Positions 17,724-26,586 of a DNA stretch of 45,026 bases are shown here, piece by piece. Each line of letters begins with the position of its first letter. The stretch's first letter is position 1. Both the position numbers and the translations under genes were made by a program. The DNA comes from JAHIVB01 sp964574705 (lineage in GTDB: Bacteria; Bacillota_I; Bacilli_A; Izemoplasmatales; Hujiaoplasmataceae): assembly GCA_964574705.1 (NCBI GenBank), contig CAZNOO010000014.1, positions 1 through 45,026 on the forward strand. The letters are read 5' to 3'. Below the pieces are notes generated by a model. The model saw only the letters and a program-made list of their open reading frames with translations, searched no databases and had not been told where the DNA came from.

Positions 17724-19475
17724 ATGAAAAAGATATTAACGTTTTCCGTTGTTCTTGTTTTTCTATTCGTTCTCGTTGGATGTGGAGAAACCACGACAAC
17801 GACGGCGGTAACTTCTACAACGACTACAACTTCCGGAAATACGACAACAACTGAATTAACAAACATCGAATCCGACACTGGATTAGATAAAAACGTAACA
17901 GGCATCATCGATATCGTTTTATGGAGCGGATCAGGGAATACTCTCTATGATTTGGGCCATCAAGACTATACAAGAGATGATCTAACTGCACAAAACGACG
18001 CAGCAGCTTATGCCGTTGCCAAAGCTTTCAATGAAATTTATCCAAACGTCGTCATCAATGGATATTTCAAATCAGGCGGACCTGACAATGTTAGCCAAAC
18101 TTTGGAAAACTACGCAGACGCTGAAGGACGTTTTCCATCCATTTGGGCTGCTATGGATCTTAGCGGATCCGTTGCCAAAGGTATCGTCGCTGACTTAAGT
18201 CGTTATGAAGATGATCCTCTATATCAAGCCTTAAACCCATCCGTAATGCAAATGATGAACTATTATGGATTCCAAGCTGGATTACCACAATACATCCTTC
18301 CTTGGGGCGTATACGTTAATAAAACATTAGCTGATGCGAATGGAATTGAAGTTCCAAACTATGATTGGGACATTGACGAATATACTGATTTCGTCTCCCA
18401 TTATTCAACTGACGCTGAAAACTTGTATTTTGGCGCAATGGACACTCCTCTTTCTTTCATCGAAACTGGTACTACTACAATTAGACAATCGATGGCAGAA
18501 TACAATGGAAGTGCACCTGCTGTAAACCTAGATTCTTCACAAGTCAGAGCTCTTCTACCTTATATTCATGAATGGGTAGACAGCACTTTCTGGGGAAATT
18601 ATGATAAGGAGAATTTATCGATTCCTGATGGAAGTGGACCTGTTGTATCACTTTATGCAAATGCAGGATCATGGGATTATCATCTTTTCCGTCAAGGATA
18701 TCTGTTGACATTTGATGGACAACCTTGGATGATGGGTGACTGTGCTGAAACTAGTACTGACTGGTGGGCAAAATGTAATATTCAGGATTGGGATATCTAT
18801 CCAAGACCTGCAACTGATTACCAAGATAATACATTTGGAATGGTTCTTGACCCAATGGCAATTTATAACTTCTGTTTGGAAGATGGAGACTTAGCTTGTA
18901 CTCCAGAAGAAGAATTGAAGATTCAACTTACTTATACATTTGGTGTTTTCTGGTGTGCTGATTCTCGTTCATTCCAAGCAAGAGCAGAGCAAGAATTCAT
19001 CGATATCGCAACTAGTGAAACAGCTGGATACAGTGTCTATTCTTCAGCTTTGAACGATTCAATGCCAGTCGTGACTGGTGACATGTTTGCTGATCAAATG
19101 GCTTACTGGTATACGCCACAAAAACATATCCGTTTCGGAGCTGTAAATGGTGATGGTGACTATTTGATGCCAGGCTTCCAAGAAGTATTGAGACTTTATG
19201 AATCTGGACAATTCTGGGATGTTTCTGATAAGGCGTTCCCTTGGACTTATTCCTATGAAGGTTCTTCACAAGCAATTCTATACGAGTGGAACAACTATTG
19301 GAATCCTGAGTTAAACGGTGGTAAACAGAAATTTGACACCGACTTTACATCAACGATTCAAGCATTGTTGCCGACGTGGAATGCAGCTTCAAACCAACGC
19401 TTCTCTGATGCATTCGACAAGATTAAACTCGGATTGCAGATGTACTACGGCTATAGTGCGTCCGATTTTGAATAA
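17724..19475 (+). CDS. ABC transporter substrate-binding lipoprotein
   Basis: A 583-residue lipoprotein of the family 1 (sugar) extracellular solute-binding type. The signal peptide ends at C20 (VGCG), followed by a Thr-rich linker (about 22-46). The mature part shows typical features of carbohydrate-binding proteins: AKAFNEIYPNVVINGY (about 93-108), an aromatic-rich cleft (many Trp and Tyr) and ILPWGVYVNKTLADANGIEVP. It presumably captures glucan oligosaccharides and delivers them to one of the permease pairs encoded at 22625-24474 or 29059-31043. It forms its own transcription unit with promoter, GGAGG site and a strong terminator, consistent with higher expression than the permeases. Confidence 0.88.
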   Translation: MKKILTFSVVLVFLFVLVGCGETTTTTAVTSTTTTTSGNTTTTELTNIESDTGLDKNVTGIIDIVLWSGSGNTLYDLGHQDYTRDDLTAQNDAAAYAVAKAFNEIYPNVVINGYFKSGGPDNVSQTLENYADAEGRFPSIWAAMDLSGSVAKGIVADLSRYEDDPLYQALNPSVMQMMNYYGFQAGLPQYILPWGVYVNKTLADANGIEVPNYDWDIDEYTDFVSHYSTDAENLYFGAMDTPLSFIETGTTTIRQSMAEYNGSAPAVNLDSSQVRALLPYIHEWVDSTFWGNYDKENLSIPDGSGPVVSLYANAGSWDYHLFRQGYLLTFDGQPWMMGDCAETSTDWWAKCNIQDWDIYPRPATDYQDNTFGMVLDPMAIYNFCLEDGDLACTPEEELKIQLTYTFGVFWCADSRSFQARAEQEFIDIATSETAGYSVYSSALNDSMPVVTGDMFADQMAYWYTPQKHIRFGAVNGDGDYLMPGFQEVLRLYESGQFWDVSDKAFPWTYSYEGSSQAILYEWNNYWNPELNGGKQKFDTDFTSTIQALLPTWNAASNQRFSDAFDKIKLGLQMYYGYSASDFE

Positions 19476-19482
19476 CAGTCAA

Positions 19483-19514
19483 AAAAGGTGTGTGTAAACA
19501 CACCTTTTATTTTT
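19483..19514 (+). terminator. Terminator after binding-protein gene
   Basis: An 11-bp stem (AAAAGGTGTGT with ACACACCTTTT, GTAA loop) is followed by a T-rich tail. Confidence 0.9.
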
Positions 19515-19534
19515 CTTAAATCGGTGTTTCCACC

Positions 19535-19564
19535 TAGACATCGGAGTACAATATATGATATAAT
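19535..19564 (+). promoter_or_regulatory. Promoter of the transporter unit
   Basis: TAGACA (19535-19540) and TATAAT (19559-19564) are 18 bases apart, upstream of the large transporter operon. Confidence 0.72.
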
Positions 19565-19571
19565 TACCCAT

Positions 19572-19587
19572 ATGTTACGGTTTACAT
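19572..19587 (+). promoter_or_regulatory. Candidate glucan-locus operator, copy 4
   Basis: ATGTTACGGTTTACAT, with outer symmetry extending to ATAT on each side, lies 7 bases after the -10 box. Confidence 0.62.
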
Positions 19588-19629
19588 ATTGCATATTTGA
19601 ATCAAAATCAGACTTTTGGGGGTAATTTC

Positions 19630-22623
19630 ATGAAGTTGACCAGACTTATAAAACCACTGATTATCTTGCTTGTCTTTATAGGCGGATTCATGCTGGTTTT
19701 CAACAATCCATTTTCCCATTCAGATTATCTTGCTTGGAAGGATGAAATTAGTGAAACGGAATACCTTGCAGCTCTTGACGTCATCAAGGGAAGCGGAGAT
19801 TACATCACTCGTTATTCCTACATCAGTTTTCTTGAAGACAATGAAATTACATATGGACTTGCATCTGCAACGGCGACATTAGGTGGAACGTCCGCAGCTG
19901 AAGATTATTCATACACTGGAACCAAAGCAATCGATTTGGAAGCCGAGGGCGAAGCGACGTATACTGTCAATGTTGCGACAGAAGGTCTTTATTACATTTA
20001 CGTCGATTATTACGTCAAAGAATCCGTTTTGAGCAATTTGACGATTGCAGTCAAAGTGAATGATGTTTATCAGTTCGACGATTCTAAAACGGTTGATGTG
20101 CCACTATATTGGGAAGACGACTCAAAAGTATTCACTTTGGATACATACGGAGATGAGTCACTCCCTGGACAAAGTAGAATCATTGGTTGGAAGTTATTAC
20201 CAATGTATAACAACACCTACACGACAACGAATCCTTTGTTATTCCATTTCAATGCCGGAGTCAACACGGTAAAGATTGATAACATCATGGACGGAGCCGT
20301 TCTTTTTGGCGATTTGGAAGTAAGGAGCCCTCAAATTCTTCCAAGTTATGACGCTTACATTACGCAATATGATTTGGCTTCACATCCAAGTTTGAACCTT
20401 GACATCAATGCAACTGAATATATTAGTAAGAACTCATCCTATGTACGTCTTTACTCTTTCGCATCTCCTTCCGTATCACCTTATGATGCCGTAGATAAAA
20501 AACTTAATGTTATCAATGGTGGTGCATGGTATCGTTCAGGACAGGAAGTAACTTATTCCTTTACTGTAGAAGAAGATGGACTTTATAATTTCAATTTGCA
20601 TTACCTAAATGACAAAGAAGAGTTTTCCGTTTTCCGTACCATTTATATCGATGGAGAAATTCCTTTTGAAGAATTGAATAACTATCAATTTGGCGTTACA
20701 GGACAAAGCACCTGGGCAAACGAGATTTTGAGTGGCGATAGTGGAGCTTATGACATTTACTTGACAGCAGGACTCCATACAGTCACGTTCCGTGCTGAAA
20801 TCGATCAAGTCAATGAAGAACTGAGAAATATTCAACTCCTTGTTGACCATATCAATGCTTTTGCACTCAACATCTTGAAAATCACTGGCGTCAACATTGA
20901 CAAAAATAGAAAATGGGAATTCACGAATTACATTCCCGAAACCGTATCCTATCTTGAAGCTTACGACGTTATCATCAAACATGCCGTTGTAACGCTCTCA
21001 GAGTATTCAGACGAACTTGATCGTTCTGCGACGCTGGCTTACTTGAAGACCGCAGTGGCTGCACTTCAAACCATTTTGGAAGAACCCGACAAGATTCCTC
21101 TTTACCTCGATGCTCTTTACAGTGGAACGGGATCCATCACTCAAATGCTTGGAGACTCGCTTACCAACGTAAGCAGACAACCACTCTATCTAGACTCATT
21201 CACAATTTTCAACGATGAATCATTTGAAAAAGCAAATGCGACTTTCTTCCAAAAACTTGGAAGTGGAATTCGCTCTTTTACAGCATCTTTCACTGAGAAG
21301 AAATATATCACTGAGAGTAACCCTGATGCCGTGAATGTTTGGGTAAATCGGTCGTTGATTTATGTGGATTTAATGCAAAAGATGGCGGATCAACAATTCG
21401 CGAACTCCGGCACACAAATCAAGATATCAATCATGCCAGACGCTAATAAATTGATTCTTGCCAATGCCGCAAACCAAACACCGGACGTTGCTCTTGGACT
21501 TGCTTCCTATATGCCTTTTGACCTTGCCATCCGTGGTGCTCTTCAAGACATGACGGTCTTCCCTGATTTTTGGGATGTAGCGGACAAATTCAGCCCAGGA
21601 GCATTCATTCCATATATTTTGGAAGACAAAGTATATGCCCTTCCTGAAACCCTTGAATTTCATGCACTTGTCTATCGTATTGATACCATGAATGCACTTG
21701 GTCTTTCCGTGCCATCGACTTGGGATGATGTCATCGACATGTTGCCAACCCTTCAAAGATATGGCATGAATTTCTATTATCCGACCAGTGGAGGAACTTC
21801 ACTGAAGTGGTTCTATCAAACTTCAGCGTTCATCTACCAATATGGAGGATCGATTTACTCTGCAGACGGACTAACCACTGCAATTAATTCTGAAAAATCC
21901 TATCAAGGGCTCAAACTACTTGCGGATCTTTACACGAAATACAGTTTGCCATCTTACGTGGCAAGTTTCTATAACTCATTCAGATATAATACGCTTCCAA
22001 TTGGAATCATCGACTTTAACACTTACTTAACGCTCAAGAATGCCGCGCCTGAACTTACGGGTCAGTGGGCTCTTGCACTTTACCCAGGAGTAGAAGATGA
22101 AAATGGAGACGTCCAAAGATGGTATATAGCCAATGGAACAAGTGCCATCATGTTCAAAAACGAAGATGAACAAAAATTACAGTCGAGCTGGGAATTCATG
22201 AAATGGTGGATGTCCACCGAGACACAAACGGAATTCGCTTTCTCGCTTCAATCAACCTACGGGCCAGAATATGTATGGTTATCCGGAAATATTGACGCCG
22301 TTGCCAACTCCCCGATTGATTCCAATGACAAATCTGTGATCTTGGAGCAAGTCAAGTGGTTGGTCGACGTTCCAAGAACGCCAGGACAATATATGCTGGA
22401 ACGTGGACTTTCTGATATTTGGAACAAAGTGACGTTTGATGGAACTTCGATTCGAGTCGCTATCGACGATCAAGTCTTGACCATCAACCGAGAAATCTTC
22501 AAGAAGATGGTCGAATTTGGTTACATTGATTCCCAAGGAAATGTTCTGGTTCCGTATACTGTCAGAGATACTGCCTGGGTGAAAGAACAAATCGCTCTTC
22601 ACAAGGAAACGGGTGGTGAATAA
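19630..22623 (+). CDS. Giant solute-binding protein with N-terminal jelly-roll-like domains
   Basis: A 997-residue exported protein. An N-terminal hydrophobic segment (about 9-27) has no lipobox cysteine, so it is either a membrane anchor or a cleaved signal. Two beta-rich regions (about 60-235 and 250-430) contain phrases typical of carbohydrate-binding jelly rolls (ATYTVNVATEGLYYIYVDYY; VTYSFTVEEDGLYNFNLHY). A helical linker follows, then a family 1 binding-protein domain (about 565-990: PDVALGLASYMPFDLA, ALPETLEFHALVYRIDTMNALG). I infer that it binds glucan chains and feeds the transporter. The start ATG 19630 is chosen for the GGGGGT site upstream; the frame is open from 19597 but that lies next to the operator. 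It heads an eight-gene unit. Confidence 0.85.
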   Translation: MKLTRLIKPLIILLVFIGGFMLVFNNPFSHSDYLAWKDEISETEYLAALDVIKGSGDYITRYSYISFLEDNEITYGLASATATLGGTSAAEDYSYTGTKAIDLEAEGEATYTVNVATEGLYYIYVDYYVKESVLSNLTIAVKVNDVYQFDDSKTVDVPLYWEDDSKVFTLDTYGDESLPGQSRIIGWKLLPMYNNTYTTTNPLLFHFNAGVNTVKIDNIMDGAVLFGDLEVRSPQILPSYDAYITQYDLASHPSLNLDINATEYISKNSSYVRLYSFASPSVSPYDAVDKKLNVINGGAWYRSGQEVTYSFTVEEDGLYNFNLHYLNDKEEFSVFRTIYIDGEIPFEELNNYQFGVTGQSTWANEILSGDSGAYDIYLTAGLHTVTFRAEIDQVNEELRNIQLLVDHINAFALNILKITGVNIDKNRKWEFTNYIPETVSYLEAYDVIIKHAVVTLSEYSDELDRSATLAYLKTAVAALQTILEEPDKIPLYLDALYSGTGSITQMLGDSLTNVSRQPLYLDSFTIFNDESFEKANATFFQKLGSGIRSFTASFTEKKYITESNPDAVNVWVNRSLIYVDLMQKMADQQFANSGTQIKISIMPDANKLILANAANQTPDVALGLASYMPFDLAIRGALQDMTVFPDFWDVADKFSPGAFIPYILEDKVYALPETLEFHALVYRIDTMNALGLSVPSTWDDVIDMLPTLQRYGMNFYYPTSGGTSLKWFYQTSAFIYQYGGSIYSADGLTTAINSEKSYQGLKLLADLYTKYSLPSYVASFYNSFRYNTLPIGIIDFNTYLTLKNAAPELTGQWALALYPGVEDENGDVQRWYIANGTSAIMFKNEDEQKLQSSWEFMKWWMSTETQTEFAFSLQSTYGPEYVWLSGNIDAVANSPIDSNDKSVILEQVKWLVDVPRTPGQYMLERGLSDIWNKVTFDGTSIRVAIDDQVLTINREIFKKMVEFGYIDSQGNVLVPYTVRDTAWVKEQIALHKETGGE

Positions 22624-22624
22624 G

Positions 22625-23593
22625 ATGAATGCCAAATCAATGAAAAGAAAAGAAGAATTTTCAAAAGCCATGGCAAGTTCGCTTGATCATCTTAAACGGT
22701 TAAAATCGGATAAGACATCGACTGTTCTCTTGCTCCTACCTTATATCTTGCTCTTTACACTTTTCATCGTTATCCCAGTTCTCGTCGCAATCGCACTCTC
22801 TTTTACGTATTTCAACGTTATCGAGATGCCAAAATTTGCCGAGTTCTATGGGTTCTATAATTATTTAATGATTATAACCCAAGATGAAGTTTTCTTAAGA
22901 TATGTCCTTCCAAACACTTTGAAGTATGCAATCATCACCGGACCCGGTGGATATTTGCTTTCTTTCATTATGGCTTGGATGCTTTCGCAAATACAAGCGA
23001 CGCCAAGAAAAATATTGGCACTCGCACTCTATACACCGTCAATGCTTGGCGGCGTCTTCATCGGAGTCATTTTCCGTACCATCTTTTCAGGAGACAAATC
23101 AGGATACATTAACTCCATTTTGTTAAATTTAGGTCTTGTATCTACGCCTCTTGACTTCCTCCAGTCGGGGAATTATCTGATGAATATCATGATTTTCGTT
23201 ACCTTATGGTCTTCGATGGGTATTGGATTCCTATCGATGCTTGCTGGTATTTTAAATGTAAATAAGGAGATGTATGAAGCGGCCTATATTGATGGAATCA
23301 AGAACCGTCTTCAAGAAATCTTCTATATCACCATACCGTCAATGAAACCACAGATGCTGTTCGGTGCCGTTATGGCCATCGTGGGTGCGTTTAACGCCGG
23401 AGGAATCGGCGTTGCGCTTGCGGGATCAAACCCGACCCCGCAATACGCTGGGCAGTTGATTGTCAACCATATTGACGACTATGGATTCATCCGATATGAA
23501 ATGGGATATGCAGCTGCTTTGTCTGTCATCCTACTTGCGATTATTCTCATGTTCTCGAAGGTCGCATATATGCTATTCGGGGAAAAGGATTAG
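22625..23593 (+). CDS. Sugar ABC transporter permease (MalF/UgpA type)
   Basis: A 322-residue integral membrane protein with about six membrane segments and a cytosolic basic N-terminus. The EAA loop that contacts the ATPase reads EAAYIDGIKNRLQEIFYITIP (near residues 217-237). It pairs with the next gene to form the channel of a carbohydrate uptake 1 (CUT1) importer. The ATG at 22625 follows the previous stop by one base and has GGTGGTGA as ribosome site; the GTG at 22613 is a less likely start. No ATPase is encoded in this operon. Confidence 0.92.
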   Translation: MNAKSMKRKEEFSKAMASSLDHLKRLKSDKTSTVLLLLPYILLFTLFIVIPVLVAIALSFTYFNVIEMPKFAEFYGFYNYLMIITQDEVFLRYVLPNTLKYAIITGPGGYLLSFIMAWMLSQIQATPRKILALALYTPSMLGGVFIGVIFRTIFSGDKSGYINSILLNLGLVSTPLDFLQSGNYLMNIMIFVTLWSSMGIGFLSMLAGILNVNKEMYEAAYIDGIKNRLQEIFYITIPSMKPQMLFGAVMAIVGAFNAGGIGVALAGSNPTPQYAGQLIVNHIDDYGFIRYEMGYAAALSVILLAIILMFSKVAYMLFGEKD

Positions 23594-23601
23594 GTGATCA
23601 T

Positions 23602-24474
23602 ATGGCTAGTTTTCTAGGAACTCAGATTAATCCCAAAAGATTCCATCGTTCTCAACTGAAATTTTATATTTTACTCGTTCCAATCGGTTTATTCATGTTG
23701 ATGCCGGTTCTTTACGTCGTCTTACAAGCATTCAAACCGTTAAGCGAACTTTTCCTCTTTCCACCTCGGTTCTTCGTCACGAATCCGACCCTTGAAAATT
23801 TTTCAAGATTATTTAGAACGGCATCCGGTACCGGTGTTCCAATGACGAGATATTTATTCAACTCGATCATTATTACAGGACTGACCATTGGCTTGACGCT
23901 CGTGATTACATTATCAACGGGATATGCACTGTCGAAAAAGCGTTTCAAAGCGAAAAAAACATTATTCAAAATCAATCAATTCGCTTTGATGTTCGTTGCG
24001 ACAGCCGTTGCCATTCCGCGTTATTTGGTCGTCAGCACTTTAGGTCTTACAAATACTTTTGCCGCTCACATCATACCTTATCTGGCGATGCCAGTCGGTC
24101 TTTTCCTCGTGAAACAATTTATCGACCAAGTACCAGATGAATTGATTGAAGCAGCAAAGATTGATGGTGCAAACGATTGGCATATCATCATGAAAATTGT
24201 TGGTCCGCTGGTCAAACCAGCATTGGCTACCGTTGCAATTTTGTCATTCCAAATGATTTGGAACTCGACAGAATCTTCCAACATCTATGTCATCGACGAA
24301 ACCAAAAAAACATTCGCATTTTACATGACGACATTGACTTCAGCGTCTTCAGGACCTGCAGGCGTCGGAATATCGGCTGCCGCCGGGCTCATCATGTTCT
24401 TGCCGAATTTACTGATATTCATTATCATGCAGGGAAATGTCATGGATACCATGTCACATTCCGGAATTAAATAG
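23602..24474 (+). CDS. Sugar ABC transporter permease (MalG/UgpE type)
   Basis: A 290-residue membrane protein, about six segments, the second channel subunit of a CUT1 importer. The EAA motif is EAAKIDGANDWHIIMKIVGPLVKP (near 182-205). The gene starts 8 bases after its partner with an AGGTGA site. It is followed after 12 bases by the NHL-TPR-YIP1 gene. Confidence 0.93.
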   Translation: MASFLGTQINPKRFHRSQLKFYILLVPIGLFMLMPVLYVVLQAFKPLSELFLFPPRFFVTNPTLENFSRLFRTASGTGVPMTRYLFNSIIITGLTIGLTLVITLSTGYALSKKRFKAKKTLFKINQFALMFVATAVAIPRYLVVSTLGLTNTFAAHIIPYLAMPVGLFLVKQFIDQVPDELIEAAKIDGANDWHIIMKIVGPLVKPALATVAILSFQMIWNSTESSNIYVIDETKKTFAFYMTTLTSASSGPAGVGISAAAGLIMFLPNLLIFIIMQGNVMDTMSHSGIK

Positions 24475-24486
24475 GGGGTGGAGATT

Positions 24487-26586
24487 ATGCGGATTAAAAA
24501 ACTAATTTTATTTCTATTGATCTTACTCCTGGGGTTCACCACATTTTCACTAAACTCAGGTGTAAATGCTTCATCTTCAACGACATATACTTATGCCCTT
24601 GATGACAATGGTCATTTCGTTCAAACCCAAGACGCCTATCTTCCAGGTCAAACAATTACCTATCTGGGATTAGATAAGCCAACGGATATTGCAATTGATG
24701 AAAACAATAACCTGATTATTGCCGATTCGGCAAATGCTAGAATCGTTGTATATAATCCTGTGACGGATACCGTTATTAGGGAAATCAAGATTGTGGACTT
24801 TCAATTTCATCCCGAAATCGAAGATGATCCCAAATACTCGTTCGTGAATCCAACTGGTGTTTTCGTTGTTTTAGAGGCTTCCACCTATGTGGGGCTTGGA
24901 GACATTTATGTCGCGGATGCGATTTCAGGAAATATTTTCCATCTTGATCATCTGGGAAATGTGTTGGAGATATTTGGCAAACCAACATCTCCAATGTACG
25001 GCGAACTGGATTTTCAACCTGAAAAAGTCGCTGTTGATAAAGCTGGAATTATGTACGTTATTTCAAAAGGAACGTCAGATGGAATTATCCAAATGTCAAA
25101 TACGGGTGAATTCTTAGGGTTCTTTTCCTCAAATGCCGTCTCACTGACTTTGAGAGAACAAATTCAACAATTTATTTACACAGATGAACAGCTGGAAAAT
25201 TTAGGAATCAACCTAACTCCTCCGGTATTTACGAGTGTCTTCATTGACGTGAATGGCGGAGTCTATTCAAGTTCTTCAGGGATTCGTGTTGATAATATTA
25301 AAAAGCACAATACGCAAGGAACGAATATGTTCTCTGACATTTTCATTGCCTCTAACTTGCTCTCAGATATCTTTGTCAATGAGCAAGGAATTATCTTTAC
25401 TTCTGACCAAAACGGATATATTGACGTTTATACCAATGATGGGGAATTCATTTATACGTTTGGTACAATCAATGATGTTTCGGTAGCGGGATTCTTTAAG
25501 ACGCTTTCCGGTATCGCAGTGGATGCCAATGGACAGATTTGGACTGTCGATTCTGGTAACTCCTACCTCCAGTCCTTTACACCTACTGAATATGCATTAA
25601 CAATCTACGACGCAATCATCAACTATAACAATACGAATTATGATGAAGCGATTCGTCTTTGGCAAGAAGTGCTTAGCCTAAATCAATTATCCATCCTTGC
25701 CCATAACGGAATTGCGAAAAACTATATACAAATAGAAGAGTACCAACTTGCGGCCGATCATTTTAAGATTGCAGGAAACAGAGCGCTCTTCTCTGAAGCT
25801 TTTTGGGAACTTAGAAATATATGGCTTCAAGCCCATTTGCTTCAAGTCATCCTTGTTGTATTCATATTTACTTTATTCTACTTCATTACAAAACTTGTCG
25901 ACAAGAAGTACAGGATACTCGCTCCGATTCGGAGTGCCATCACCAAGACCGAAAACGTAAAAATCATTAATGATGTGCTCTACATGAGAACCGTTTCGAG
26001 AAAGCCTGCCGATTCATTCTATTATTTAAGAAGGAAGAACAAGGGTTCTTATCTTGGAGCGTTCATCATCTTTGCGATTACGTTCTTATCCTATTTACTC
26101 TTCGTTGCAGGAAAAGGATTCATCTTCCAATACACTGACATCAAAGATTTGGATCTCAATTCAATCATTCTAGGATTTATTGTTTTAATCGGGCTTTTCA
26201 TCGTTTGTTCTTATCTAGTCACCTCCATTCAGGATGGTGAAGGAACAATGGGCGAAATCTTCAAAGGATTTGCTTACTCAATGTGGCCATTCATTCTAGG
26301 ATGTGTATTGTCGACAGCGTTCTCATATGTCGCAACGAACAACGAAATCTTCATGCTCAACGTTATTTTCTATCTCGGAATCGGTTGGAGTTTCATCCTC
26401 GTATTCCTCTCGATTTCCGAAATTCAGAACTATACATTTGGTCAGACCATCAAGAGCATTTTACTGACATTGCTCTTTGTCATCGTCATATTGCTTGTAT
26501 TGTCGTTCATTCAAATGACGATTCGACAAGTATTCTCATTCTTGGAAGAATTCATAAAGGAGGCGGTTCGAAATGTTTTCAGTTAA
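24487..26586 (+). CDS. NHL beta-propeller / TPR / YIP1-like membrane protein
   Basis: A 699-residue protein with an unusual order of parts: a signal peptide (about 1-28), an extracellular NHL-type beta-propeller (about 40-365; repeats such as KPTDIAIDENNNLIIADSAN and LSGIAVDANGQIWTVDSGN), a short tetratricopeptide-like helical stretch (about 375-440, NYDEAIRLWQEVLSLNQLSI), a membrane segment (about 455-475), and a C-terminal multi-span domain like the YIP1 family (about 500-690, DSFYYLRRKNKGSYLGAFIIFAI is its entry). I recall similar proteins next to sugar permeases and DUF5696 genes in Paenibacillus-like genomes, but their role is unknown. The ATG at 24487 follows GGTGGAG; a GTG at 24478 is inside that site. 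The gene overlaps the next by 14 bases. Confidence 0.82.
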   Translation: MRIKKLILFLLILLLGFTTFSLNSGVNASSSTTYTYALDDNGHFVQTQDAYLPGQTITYLGLDKPTDIAIDENNNLIIADSANARIVVYNPVTDTVIREIKIVDFQFHPEIEDDPKYSFVNPTGVFVVLEASTYVGLGDIYVADAISGNIFHLDHLGNVLEIFGKPTSPMYGELDFQPEKVAVDKAGIMYVISKGTSDGIIQMSNTGEFLGFFSSNAVSLTLREQIQQFIYTDEQLENLGINLTPPVFTSVFIDVNGGVYSSSSGIRVDNIKKHNTQGTNMFSDIFIASNLLSDIFVNEQGIIFTSDQNGYIDVYTNDGEFIYTFGTINDVSVAGFFKTLSGIAVDANGQIWTVDSGNSYLQSFTPTEYALTIYDAIINYNNTNYDEAIRLWQEVLSLNQLSILAHNGIAKNYIQIEEYQLAADHFKIAGNRALFSEAFWELRNIWLQAHLLQVILVVFIFTLFYFITKLVDKKYRILAPIRSAITKTENVKIINDVLYMRTVSRKPADSFYYLRRKNKGSYLGAFIIFAITFLSYLLFVAGKGFIFQYTDIKDLDLNSIILGFIVLIGLFIVCSYLVTSIQDGEGTMGEIFKGFAYSMWPFILGCVLSTAFSYVATNNEIFMLNVIFYLGIGWSFILVFLSISEIQNYTFGQTIKSILLTLLFVIVILLVLSFIQMTIRQVFSFLEEFIKEAVRNVFS

